Shown: in pieces, positions 49,519 to 57,815 of the stretch
Numbering within the stretch: the first letter of the stretch is position 1
How the letters are laid out: the number at the start of each line of letters is the position of its first letter
Assembly: GCF_050613145.1 (NCBI RefSeq)
Contig: NZ_CP192507.1
Location: 1,674,001 to 1,738,000, forward strand
Source: Lysinibacillus_B sp050613145
GTDB taxonomy: Bacteria > Bacillota > Bacilli > Bacillales_A > Planococcaceae
Direction: 5' to 3'
Length of the DNA stretch: 64,000 nucleotides
Made by a program: the position numbers and the translations under genes
The notes under the pieces: generated by a model
What the model was told of the DNA's origin: nothing
The model's database searches: none
Seen by the model: the letters and a program-made list of their open reading frames with translations, nothing else

Positions 49519-49670
49519 CACCCCCCGGTCAAAAGTTTTGGCTTTTCTGGGAGAGGACGTGAAACGAGGGAGAGTGATGACTAAAGATATTTTTCGATTT
49601 CCTCGCGAGAAAATGCACACAAAAATGAAATGTATAAATATGCATACAGAAAGGTGGGCGGTGAGGGTGC
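49519..49670 (+). other. Candidate cos region
   Basis: Between HNH and small terminase. ACACCCCCCGGTCAAAAG starts right after the HNH stop; C-rich strings of this form are typical at cos sites of HNH-encoding phages. The exact cut cannot be placed from sequence alone. Confidence 0.4.
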
Positions 49671-50171
49671 ATGAATCATGAACTAGCTTTTGAAGATTGG
49701 TTGGAAGGCATGAAGTACAAGGAGATTGCAGAGAAATACGGAGTCAAGATAGACACCGTAAAATCATGGTACAGACGATACAATTGGAAACAAAAAAAGG
49801 AAGAGCGCACACAAGAAAGTGGGCAATCAGCTGAGACGATTGCACCCGAAATCGTTGAGTTAGTACCAGGTAACAAAAAGCTTCGTCGGAAGATTGAAAA
49901 AGACCTTCGCGAACAACTTTTTGACAAAGGAGCAACACAAGCACATTTCATGGATCTTGTTGATGATTATCTTGCTCTTTGGGATGTAAAGAACATGCTG
50001 ATTGAGGATATTAACGAGCGAGGGGTAACTGTTGCTGGTGCTCGCGGTGCAAAGAAAAATGACAGCATTGGCGAACTCAATAAAACGAATGCTCAAATGC
50101 TGAAAATTTTAAGTGAGCTAGGATTGAAAACGAGTGAGCTAAAAGATGATGGTGAGGACGATGACTATTAG
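49671..50171 (+). CDS. terS: Phage terminase small subunit
   Basis: 166 residues. An N-terminal HTH (DWLEGMKYKEIAEKYGVKID, TVKSWYRRYNW) recognises phage DNA; the C-terminal part with LVDDYLALWDVKNMLIEDI and the KTNAQMLKILSELGL helix fits the P27-type small subunits. It selects the packaging site for TerL. SD GGTGAGGG. Confidence 0.88.
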   Translation: MNHELAFEDWLEGMKYKEIAEKYGVKIDTVKSWYRRYNWKQKKEERTQESGQSAETIAPEIVELVPGNKKLRRKIEKDLREQLFDKGATQAHFMDLVDDYLALWDVKNMLIEDINERGVTVAGARGAKKNDSIGELNKTNAQMLKILSELGLKTSELKDDGEDDDY

Positions 50172-51807
50172 AAAAAGTAACGTCCATATCGACAATTACA
50201 TTAAAGCCGTTCGTAGCGGTAAGATTATTGCCAATAAGGACGTTCATCTTTTATTCGATTTAGTGGAATCTAAACTTGCCTTACCGAATGTCATCGTAAA
50301 AGATGATGAGGTAGAAGAAGCAATTGAGTCTATCGATAAATATTATGAATTTGATTTATTCCTTTGGGAGAAGTTCGTTATTGCCTGTATGTTCGGCTTG
50401 TTTTATGATGACGGCTCCCTAGTATTTAACGAATTTCTTTTATTGATGGGGCGTGGTGCCGGAAAAAATGCATTTATCGCAGCACTCTCTTTCCACTTTG
50501 TCGGTAAGCAAGGGATTCGTGGTTACAATGTTGATATTGTTGCAACATCTGAAAAGCAGGCGAAGACGTCTTTTAAAGACTTTTATGATATGCTCGATAC
50601 GCATTGGAAGATATTTAAAAAGCATTTCAAAAAGACGCTAGAAGTCATTCGCCATTTTAAAAATAAAGCAGAAGTAAACTATTATACAAACAACGCCAAG
50701 ACGAAAGATGGTTTCCGTCCTGGCGTTGTTATTTTTGATGAGATTCACGCTTATGAAACAGAGGACAATATTAAAGTATTCACGTCCGGTTTAGGGAAAG
50801 TACCACGTCCACGCCGTATTTACATTACAACGGATGGGAATGTACGCGATGGCTTCTTAGATAGGATGAAGGAAGAGGCGGAAATGGTACTGCGTGGAGA
50901 GCTACCAAATTCACGTTTGTTTCCATTCCTTTGCCGCTTAGATGATCCAGACGAAGTACATGACCAGCGAATGTGGGAGAAGGCAAATCCCTCAATTCGT
51001 TATTTACCGGACCTTATGCTTGAAATGCAAATCGAATATGAGCGCATGCAAAACCGTCCGTCAGCTCGCATTGAGTTTATGACGAAACGTATGAATATTC
51101 CTTCTCAGTTATCAGCAGAGGGCGTTGCGGATTGGGATAAGATAAAGGCAACAAATCAGGAAATGCCTGACTTGCGCGGTGCTGAGTGTATCGGTGGTTT
51201 AGACTTTGCGGATATTCGAGATTTTGTAGGCTGTGGCTTGCTGTTTAAGCGAGATGGCATTCGTTATTTCAAGCACCACACATTCATTAATATTCGAGCG
51301 TTGCAGCTAAATAAGTTTAAGGTGGATATTGAGCTTGCTGTTGAAATGGGCTTAGTGACCATTGTATATGAGGAAACAAATAGCCCTCATGTAATGGCTG
51401 CATGGTTTGCGGAGCAAGCGAAGTATTATCGTATTAAGTTTATTGCGAGCGATTTATATCGAATCAATTATGTGCGTGAGGTATTTGCCGAATATGGCTT
51501 TGAGGTCAAAATTGCACGTAGTGGATCTAAGACACATACGCAACTGGAATCGACGATTGAAGATATGTTCGCCAATGAAAAAGTTGTCTATGGTGATGAT
51601 TTAATGATGCGGTGGTACACGAATAATACCTACGTAAAGCGTGATGGAAAAGGGAATATCACATACGAGAAAATTGAGCCGAAGCTGCGTAAGACAGACG
51701 GCTTTTTTGCATTTCTTCATACTTTACAATTTGAATCTGAAATTGCAGAAGCCAAAACGATTACGAAAGAAAATGTGAAACGTGTTATTCGTAGCTATAG
51801 CTTTTAG
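50161..51807 (+). CDS. terL: Phage terminase large subunit
   Basis: 548 residues; ATG 50161 after GGTGAGG, within the end of terS. ATPase: LLMGRGAGKNAFIAALS (Walker A), VVIFDEIHAYE (Walker B); the nuclease half has GGLDFADIRDFVGC and FIASDLYRINYVREVF. It powers DNA packaging and makes the end cuts. Full-length for the HK97-type branch. Confidence 0.94.
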   Translation: MTIRKSNVHIDNYIKAVRSGKIIANKDVHLLFDLVESKLALPNVIVKDDEVEEAIESIDKYYEFDLFLWEKFVIACMFGLFYDDGSLVFNEFLLLMGRGAGKNAFIAALSFHFVGKQGIRGYNVDIVATSEKQAKTSFKDFYDMLDTHWKIFKKHFKKTLEVIRHFKNKAEVNYYTNNAKTKDGFRPGVVIFDEIHAYETEDNIKVFTSGLGKVPRPRRIYITTDGNVRDGFLDRMKEEAEMVLRGELPNSRLFPFLCRLDDPDEVHDQRMWEKANPSIRYLPDLMLEMQIEYERMQNRPSARIEFMTKRMNIPSQLSAEGVADWDKIKATNQEMPDLRGAECIGGLDFADIRDFVGCGLLFKRDGIRYFKHHTFINIRALQLNKFKVDIELAVEMGLVTIVYEETNSPHVMAAWFAEQAKYYRIKFIASDLYRINYVREVFAEYGFEVKIARSGSKTHTQLESTIEDMFANEKVVYGDDLMMRWYTNNTYVKRDGKGNITYEKIEPKLRKTDGFFAFLHTLQFESEIAEAKTITKENVKRVIRSYSF

Positions 51808-51822
51808 AAAGGTGGTGGTAGC

Positions 51823-52971
51823 TTGGGCTTTTTGAAATGGGTAAAGGAATTCTTCCTTGATGACCGAAACGGTGCAGCGAGGCAATATCTTTACGAAGCA
51901 GCAGTAGAAGCAGCTTATAAAAACTTTGCGATTAGCGTTTGTATTGATTTAATTGCAAATACACTTTCAAAATGTGAGTTTCATACTTTTGTAGATGGGA
52001 AAACGATGCGGGGCGAAAATTATTACCTGTTTAATGTGCAGCCTAATCAAAATCAGAATGCATCGGAGTTTATTTATGATTTTGTCTCAAAGTTCTTCTA
52101 TGAAAATGAAGCATTAATCATTATGAAGGATGAGCAATTATATATTGCCGATAGCTTTTCTGTAACAGATTATGCTTTTTATGAAAATGTATATAAGGAT
52201 GTTGTAGTGAATGATTACAAGCTTCAAAAGACATTCGTTGAATCAGAGGTCATTCATTTAAAGCTACGCGATAAGAAGATTATCGATGCGATTGATAGCC
52301 TGTATAAAACCTATGGCAAGTTGCTAGGTTCAGCTATGAACTACTACAGGCGCAAAAATAATAAGCGGTACCTAATGAAGATGGACCATATTCGTGCGCA
52401 AGATGAAGAAACGCAGGCAGAGCTTGATGCATTAATTGAAGCTCAGTTGAAAAATTGGTTTGATCCAAAGAAGGAAGGTGTCGTGTTCCAGCTTCAAGAG
52501 GGGATGGAGCTTCAGGATATGTCCAGCTCCAAGGATGGAAAGGACAGTAACAGTCGAGATATTAGTAACCTTGTTCATGACATATTCGATTTTGTATCGA
52601 TGGCTTTCCATGTACCGAAGAACTTGTTAAAGGGAGATTTAGCGGACTTAGAAAAGCAGGTAGACAGTTTCATTATGTTTGCGATTAGTCCGTTTGCAGA
52701 GCTTATAACCGATGAATACAACCGGAAGATTTACAGTAAGGAAGAATTTTTAAAGCGTACTTACATGAAGGTTGATACATCGAAAATTAAGCTACTTGAT
52801 ATTGTGCAAGCTGCTACAGCATATGACAAGTTCTTTGCGATTGGTGGCATGACAATCAACGAACTCTTACAGGAGCTTGGCAAAAATCCAATTGATGAGG
52901 ACTGGGCAAATGAGCGATTCATTACAAAGAACTATCAGAAAGCTTCAATAGCATATGAAGGAGGTGAGTGA
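51823..52971 (+). CDS. HK97-type portal protein
   Basis: 382 residues, TTG 51823 after AAAGGTGGT. FAISVCIDLIANTLSKCEF, KLLGSAMNYYRRKN and FVSMAFHVPKNLLKGDLADL are typical. It forms the dodecameric DNA entry ring. Overlaps the protease gene region by its end; 16 nt from terL. Confidence 0.9.
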   Translation: MGFLKWVKEFFLDDRNGAARQYLYEAAVEAAYKNFAISVCIDLIANTLSKCEFHTFVDGKTMRGENYYLFNVQPNQNQNASEFIYDFVSKFFYENEALIIMKDEQLYIADSFSVTDYAFYENVYKDVVVNDYKLQKTFVESEVIHLKLRDKKIIDAIDSLYKTYGKLLGSAMNYYRRKNNKRYLMKMDHIRAQDEETQAELDALIEAQLKNWFDPKKEGVVFQLQEGMELQDMSSSKDGKDSNSRDISNLVHDIFDFVSMAFHVPKNLLKGDLADLEKQVDSFIMFAISPFAELITDEYNRKIYSKEEFLKRTYMKVDTSKIKLLDIVQAATAYDKFFAIGGMTINELLQELGKNPIDEDWANERFITKNYQKASIAYEGGE

Positions 52972-52972
52972 G

Positions 52973-53698
52973 TTGAGTAAAGTTCGATTTAAAGCTCGTT
53001 TCAAAAATGAAAAGTATAGTAATCAAATCCCAAAAATTCAGCGTCAATTTGAAGCTCGTGTTAATGGGGAAACTAACACAACTGAATTAATTATTTATGG
53101 GGTAATTGGTGACGGTTATGAGGATGGTATTTCTGCCATAGAAGTTGATGCAGCTTTAGCACAAGTTCAAACAGAGAATATCCTAGTCCGTATTAATAGC
53201 CCAGGTGGCGATGCATTTGAAGGGATTACAATTTATAATCGCTTAAAAGATCATAAAGCATATGTCAAAGTGATTGTCGATGGCTGGGCATGTTCTGCTG
53301 CATCCATTATTGCGATGGCTGCAGATCAATTAATCATGAATAAGGGTGCTTTATTTATGGTTCATGAAGGGATCACAATCATTTGGGGGAATAAGGCAGC
53401 GTTATTAGCTGAATATGAAGTCCTTAAGAAATTAGATGCCTCACTGGTGGATATTTATATGACCAAGGCACAGGTAAGTCGTGAGGAAATGGAAACGTTA
53501 TTAGTAAATGAAACATGGTTTACAGCAGAGGAAGCAATGACAATCGGCTTTGCAACATCCGCAGATGAGACACCTCATCCACAACCAGCTGATCCAGAGG
53601 CATTCAAAAATAGTGTACTCGCTAAATTGCGAAAATCAGCTCCAACAAATCAACAATCAAATTTCATGGATAAATTTAAGCGCGGCCAACAAAGCTAG
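52973..53698 (+). CDS. ClpP-like head maturation protease
   Basis: 241 residues; TTG 52973 behind AAGGAGGTG. S49/S14-type fold with VRINSPGGDAFEGITIYN, catalytic Ser in WACSAASIIAMAA and His in MVHEGI. It matures the procapsid; no separate scaffold gene is seen, so the delta region may be in the capsid protein. Confidence 0.9.
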   Translation: MSKVRFKARFKNEKYSNQIPKIQRQFEARVNGETNTTELIIYGVIGDGYEDGISAIEVDAALAQVQTENILVRINSPGGDAFEGITIYNRLKDHKAYVKVIVDGWACSAASIIAMAADQLIMNKGALFMVHEGITIIWGNKAALLAEYEVLKKLDASLVDIYMTKAQVSREEMETLLVNETWFTAEEAMTIGFATSADETPHPQPADPEAFKNSVLAKLRKSAPTNQQSNFMDKFKRGQQS

Positions 53699-53735
53699 CG
53701 TTTTTTATTTTGTCTAAAAACAGGAGGGAAATTAG

Positions 53736-54914
53736 ATGAAAAACTTAGATAATCCGACTAATCAAATCGGCATGACGGAAGAGGAAAAGAAAAATCAAAT
53801 CGCAGGTTTAAAGGCAGCTTTCGAAAGCGGCGATGCATCCGAAGTTGCACAACGTATTATTGAGAACTACACAAATAATTTTGCGACTATTCAAGATTTA
53901 ATTAATACAACTGCACGTGAGGCAAAACGTGCAAATGAAGAACAATGGGACCAAGCAATTTTAACTGCACGCGGCGTCCGTGAATTAACAAATGAAGAAA
54001 AGAAATTCTATAACGCTGCCATTGAAGTTGAATCGTTCGATGAAGTACTTGGTTTAATGCCACCTACTATTTATGAGCGTGTTTTTGAGGATTTAGCAAC
54101 AGAGCATCCTCTTTTATCGAAAGTGAACTTCCAAACGGTTGGAGCTACAACTCGTTGGGTAGTTCGTAAAGAGGGAGCAACGACTGCCTTTTGGGGTGAT
54201 GTAACAGCCGAAATTCAGGAGATGGTAGACAACGGCTTTGCGACAATTGATATGGGTATGTACAAATTAAGTGGATTCCTTGTTGTTGCAAAAGCAATGT
54301 TCGAACTTGGTCCAAAATGGTTAGACCGTTATGTTCGTGCATTACTTTCTGAAGTTGTATCGGCAGAAATCGAAGATGTCATTGTAAATGGTACAGGAAA
54401 GCAGCGGCCAATCGGTATGTTAAAGGATTTAGATGGTGCGGTTGTTAGTGGAGAATATCCTGATAAAACACCTATTGTTTTAGTTGATTTTACGCCGAAA
54501 ACAATTGGCGAAAAAATTCTAGCACCAACAACTAAAAATGGTACGCGCCGTTATACAGGTGTTTCGTTAATGGTAAATCCATTTGATTATGCTTCGAAGT
54601 TTTTCGCAGCTGGTGCAAAGCAAAAAGATGACGGTACATGGACATGGAATAACTTTGCTGTTCCTGGCTTAGAAATTATTCAGTGTCCTGCTGTTCCATT
54701 GAATCGTATGATTTCTGGCAAGCCGAAAGATTATTTCTTAGGGGCAGGCTCTAACTCAACTTTAGAACATACAGATGTACTTCGAATGATTGAAGATCAG
54801 CGCCTGTATTTAGTACGCCAGTTAATAAATGGCCGTCCGTTAGATAATGATTCATTTACTATTTTTGATATTACGAATACAAAATTTGTAGCAGATCCAA
54901 TAGATACAATTTAG
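53736..54914 (+). CDS. HK97-type major capsid protein
   Basis: 392 residues after AGGAGGG. The N-terminal 100 residues are charged and helical (probable delta/scaffold domain), followed by the HK97 core: VGATTRWVVRKEGATTAFWG, FLVVAKAMFELGPKWLDRY, NGTGKQRPIGML and LEIIQCPAVPL. Order portal-protease-capsid is canonical. Confidence 0.93.
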   Translation: MKNLDNPTNQIGMTEEEKKNQIAGLKAAFESGDASEVAQRIIENYTNNFATIQDLINTTAREAKRANEEQWDQAILTARGVRELTNEEKKFYNAAIEVESFDEVLGLMPPTIYERVFEDLATEHPLLSKVNFQTVGATTRWVVRKEGATTAFWGDVTAEIQEMVDNGFATIDMGMYKLSGFLVVAKAMFELGPKWLDRYVRALLSEVVSAEIEDVIVNGTGKQRPIGMLKDLDGAVVSGEYPDKTPIVLVDFTPKTIGEKILAPTTKNGTRRYTGVSLMVNPFDYASKFFAAGAKQKDDGTWTWNNFAVPGLEIIQCPAVPLNRMISGKPKDYFLGAGSNSTLEHTDVLRMIEDQRLYLVRQLINGRPLDNDSFTIFDITNTKFVADPIDTI

Positions 54915-54926
54915 GAGGGGAATTAG

Positions 54927-55229
54927 ATGGAAGCCAAAGTTGTAACGACCTTTAAAGATAAGGAACATCAGCATGTGTATCGAGTTGGGGACAGTTATCC
55001 AGCAGAGGGCTTTGTAGCAGATGAGAAGCGTATTGAACTTCTTTCTAAGCCTCACTCTCGGACGAAAAAAGTGTATTTATTTGTGGAGAAAAAAGAAAAA
55101 GTTCCTGAAGACACAACAGAAAAGCAATCGACTGATACACCACCTACAAATGAAAATACCTCTGCAACTGCAGAACCGAAGAAAAAAACACCACCTCGTA
55201 AAAAGCCTACTACTGAAGTTGGTGAGTAA
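54927..55229 (+). CDS. Phage protein after the capsid, Pro/Lys-rich tail
   Basis: 100 residues, SD GGAGGGG. A short beta domain (HVYRVGDSYPAEGFVADEKR) and a disordered Pro/Thr/Lys tail (KKKTPPRKKPTT). Position fits a capsid decoration or head-completion protein. Not recognised at family level. Confidence 0.7.
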   Translation: MEAKVVTTFKDKEHQHVYRVGDSYPAEGFVADEKRIELLSKPHSRTKKVYLFVEKKEKVPEDTTEKQSTDTPPTNENTSATAEPKKKTPPRKKPTTEVGE

Positions 55230-55232
55230 TTG

Positions 55233-55562
55233 ATGGATGAAATAGTGAAGGCTGAACTTCTTACGGAGTTAAAAGATAATTTACAAATAACGTGGGAGGA
55301 CGATGTAACAGATCGTTCTCTTGTGCGTTTTATTACATCTAGTAAAAACGTCTTGAATGAACTTTGTAACGGTGAACTTGAATATGCTGCTGGAAGTACG
55401 GAGCGTGAATTGTTGTTAGAACGTTGTCGTTATATGTGGAACAACGCTACAGATTCATTTAGGGAGAATTATCGTAAAGATTTGCAACGGCTGAGTATGA
55501 AATATGCTGTGAAGAAGTTTAAAGAGAAGGAGGCTGATTCCTCTGAACAAACAACTTCGTAA
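55233..55562 (+). CDS. Head-tail connector protein (gp6-like)
   Basis: 109 residues; ATG 55233 (TTG 55230 also possible). Helical: LLTELKDNLQITWEDDVTD, RSLVRFITSSKNVLNEL, LLLERCRYMWNNATDSFREN. The pattern and place match HK97 gp6-type adaptors that extend the portal ring. Its 3' end carries the SD of the next gene. Confidence 0.82.
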   Translation: MDEIVKAELLTELKDNLQITWEDDVTDRSLVRFITSSKNVLNELCNGELEYAAGSTERELLLERCRYMWNNATDSFRENYRKDLQRLSMKYAVKKFKEKEADSSEQTTS

Positions 55563-55911
55563 TGTGCATAATGATGGTGTTTTGTATTATGGCATGTATG
55601 TAACGCAGCGTAATAGTGCGCGGAAAGCGATTGGAAAAGAATTTGTCCCAGAAGGGCGCCTCTTCTATAAACAGTTGAGCATGCGCGAAAGTGACTATAA
55701 CAAATTTGGTACGAACAGTACGAGTATTGATTTAAAAGTAAGAACATTAGCGCCTCCTTCATTTAATGTGTCAAAAGATGATTTGACTGTGAAGATTGGT
55801 GATGTTTTCTATACCGTAGAAAAAGTTGACTCAGATGGTCGGTATTTATTTTTCTATTTACATGCGATTGAGGGGGAGCAGGATGAACGAGAAGACGAAG
55901 AATCGAATTAA
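55543..55911 (+). CDS. Head closure protein, probable CTG start
   Basis: 122 residues if started at CTG 55543, which has AAGGAGG nine nt upstream and gives MNKQLRNVHNDGVLYYG; the first canonical start, GTG 55564, has no SD. SPP1 gp16-like head-closure fold: VTQRNSARKAIGKEFVPEG, KVRTLAPPSFNVSKDDLTVK, GDVFYTVEKVDSDGRY. Overlaps its upstream neighbour by 20 nt, a common coupling in this operon. Confidence 0.75.
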   Translation: MNKQLRNVHNDGVLYYGMYVTQRNSARKAIGKEFVPEGRLFYKQLSMRESDYNKFGTNSTSIDLKVRTLAPPSFNVSKDDLTVKIGDVFYTVEKVDSDGRYLFFYLHAIEGEQDEREDEESN

Positions 55912-56284
55912 TCAGTTGGATGACAAGTTAATTGAAAAATTAAATGTATTTGCCCCTGTCTTTCAGGACAGTGTGAGTGAGGATGAATTTAAAAAGCAAC
56001 TCAAAGGTAAGTATCATTATTTTATTTTTGAAACAGGTGGGATGCAGCGGGCTGAAGAAAAGCAATTTACGCTAGTTCAGGATGTACTTGTGCGATTTTA
56101 TGCGGAAGGTGTGGAGAATGTAGATCATGCTCAAATCGACGTCATTGCTTCATTAGAATCGGCTGGCTATACTTTTATTTCATCGAATAAAACAGCCATT
56201 CCTAAGGGCAAAGAAGATGCCTATATCGACGAAGTAGAATTTAACTTCCAAAGGTCATTTAAGTATGTGTGCCAATTGGCGTAG
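55883..56284 (+). CDS. Head-tail joining/tail completion protein
   Basis: 133 residues, ATG 55883 after GGGGGAG. Helix then strands: KQFTLVQDVLVRFYAEGVEN, DVIASLESAGYTFISSNKT, VEFNFQRSFKY. By position between head closure and gp10-like genes it is a neck or tail-terminator component. Family uncertain. Confidence 0.7.
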   Translation: MNEKTKNRINQLDDKLIEKLNVFAPVFQDSVSEDEFKKQLKGKYHYFIFETGGMQRAEEKQFTLVQDVLVRFYAEGVENVDHAQIDVIASLESAGYTFISSNKTAIPKGKEDAYIDEVEFNFQRSFKYVCQLA

Positions 56285-56687
56285 AACAGCATGGGTAATG
56301 GATTTGAGTGAGCTAGATACACTGTTTCGGCAAATGAAGCGTATACCTGGACGTTCTGAGACAATTATTAATGGTGTTTTGCGCGGTGAAGGAGCTCAAA
56401 TGGTAATGGATGAGATTCAGCCGAACATTCCTTTATCACCTCTTAGAAAGAAGCATGCTCGCACAAGTAAAGCACTAACAGCGAAACATGGTAATTTAGA
56501 ATTTACCATTCGACCAAAACGTTCATTTGAGTACATTAAATATCCTGATTTAGCCATTGGAACAAGTCATATGAATGAGCCTAGAAACTTTATGAAAAAA
56601 GGGCTTGATAAACAGACACCTCAAATAATCGTTAAGATGCTTGAGGGTATAAATGAAGAAATTATTCAGGTGTTAGGAGGGAATTAA
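56265..56687 (+). CDS. HK97 gp10-like tail component
   Basis: 140 residues from ATG 56265; ATG 56298 is an alternative without SD. LDTLFRQMKRIPGRSETIIN, then NIPLSPLRKKHARTSKALTA and RNFMKKGLDKQTPQIIVKML are typical of the gp10/tail-completion group. Overlaps the previous gene by 20 nt. Confidence 0.78.
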   Translation: MCANWRRTAWVMDLSELDTLFRQMKRIPGRSETIINGVLRGEGAQMVMDEIQPNIPLSPLRKKHARTSKALTAKHGNLEFTIRPKRSFEYIKYPDLAIGTSHMNEPRNFMKKGLDKQTPQIIVKMLEGINEEIIQVLGGN

Positions 56688-56688
56688 T

Positions 56689-57276
56689 ATGGCAGAAAAA
56701 ATTATTGAAGAATTCGATGCTACCCGAATCACAAATTTTGCAATCAAATTTAAAGGTGACGAGCAAGCTAGCTCTTTTGGTTGTGTAGGGAAAATTGAAG
56801 GATCTTCAGAATCAGTTGCGATTGTGAAAAAATGTGAGGCTGTTGAGAAAAAACGTAAGTCGAAAGTACAGAAAATGGTACTTACATTAAGTGCTCACGT
56901 AAAGGTAGCCACATTACGTCGTATTTTCGGTATTAAAAATAATGGACTAAAGCCAGGTGTGTATCGCTATGGGACAGATTCAATCGGTGAAGATTTCACT
57001 TTAACAGCTACAGCTATTGATGAGTTTGAAGATGAGCAGAAGCTAATTGCTTTCTCTAATTGTGCTAACAATACTGGATTTAAAATCACAGTTGAAAACG
57101 GTGTGGAGGAAGTAGCTGAGCTCGAACTCGAATATACAGCTCTACCGGATGTTAGCAACGGAATTTATTATGAAGCTTATCTAGCTGAATTAGATGAGGT
57201 TACGAAAGAACAATTTGTTTCGGATTGGCATAGTAACTTCACGCCAGAGCTAGTGAAAGCTATAGACGAGGTGTAA
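56689..57276 (+). CDS. Major tail (tube) protein
   Basis: 195 residues, SD GGAGGG. Beta-rich: ITNFAIKFKGDEQ, VQKMVLTLSAHVKVATLRRI, YRYGTDSIGEDFTLTATAID and AELELEYTALPDVSNGIYYE match the phi13-type major tail family. It polymerises into the siphovirus tail tube. Confidence 0.88.
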   Translation: MAEKIIEEFDATRITNFAIKFKGDEQASSFGCVGKIEGSSESVAIVKKCEAVEKKRKSKVQKMVLTLSAHVKVATLRRIFGIKNNGLKPGVYRYGTDSIGEDFTLTATAIDEFEDEQKLIAFSNCANNTGFKITVENGVEEVAELELEYTALPDVSNGIYYEAYLAELDEVTKEQFVSDWHSNFTPELVKAIDEV

Positions 57277-57279
57277 TGT

Positions 57280-57630
57280 ATGAAAGCAGAATTGATTACT
57301 GGTGAAAAAGTTGATATTGATGTAAATGTTAATGCGCTTACGCTCTACAATTTACAAAATGAAGGGGTAATTAGTGCCGATTTCCTTAGATCATTAACGA
57401 CAGGTAAACCAAACGAAGTAACACCTGATGTTGGGGCTATTCTTCAAGCGGTGTATGCTGCATATCGTCAAAAAAATCCAAATGGCTTGAAATTTGAAGA
57501 ATTTCTAAAGCAGTACCAATTTGATATGGAAACAGATCTTGAAATTTATTTTGCAATCATCTCCAAAAAAGCACGTACAGCTTTTCAGAAAGGCTTCCAG
57601 CAAGTAGCAGGTAAATCGAAAAAAAAGTAG
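57280..57630 (+). CDS. Tail assembly chaperone, short form (gpG-like)
   Basis: 116 residues, SD in the previous stop region (GAGGTGT). Helical: VNALTLYNLQNEGVISADFL, VGAILQAVYAAYRQKN, FEEFLKQYQFDMETDLEIYF. Ends at a lysine run over a slippery A8 tract (SKKK stop), where part of the ribosomes should shift to the -1 frame to make the long form. Needed to load the tape measure during tail assembly. Confidence 0.88.
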   Translation: MKAELITGEKVDIDVNVNALTLYNLQNEGVISADFLRSLTTGKPNEVTPDVGAILQAVYAAYRQKNPNGLKFEEFLKQYQFDMETDLEIYFAIISKKARTAFQKGFQQVAGKSKKK

Positions 57631-57815
57631 ATATTCCGAAGTTTGATATTGAATGCGTAGAGGATTTATATAGTCTCTACGTTTTTATTTTTGGTATTAA
57701 TCCAGATGATTTTTGGCATAGATCTTTTAAATTCGTACAATCAATTGCTGATAGTAAATCATTGTTCGAAGGATGGAAGTCTGTGAAGAGAGAGGAGATG
57801 ATGAAGGATGGCTAA
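57627..57815 (+). CDS. Frameshift extension of the tail chaperone (gpT part of gpGT)
   Basis: After G-AAAAAAAA-G at 57617-57627, the -1 frame reads VDIPKFDIECVEDLYSLYVF and on to DFWHRSFKFVQSIA..., stopping at TAA 57813. It has no start of its own and fits exactly between chaperone and tape measure, as the T part does in lambda-like phages. The expected fusion is about 178 residues. Overlaps the tape-measure start by 8 nt. Confidence 0.82.
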   Translation, partial: VDIPKFDIECVEDLYSLYVFIFGINPDDFWHRSFKFVQSIADSKSLFEGWKSVKREEMMKDG

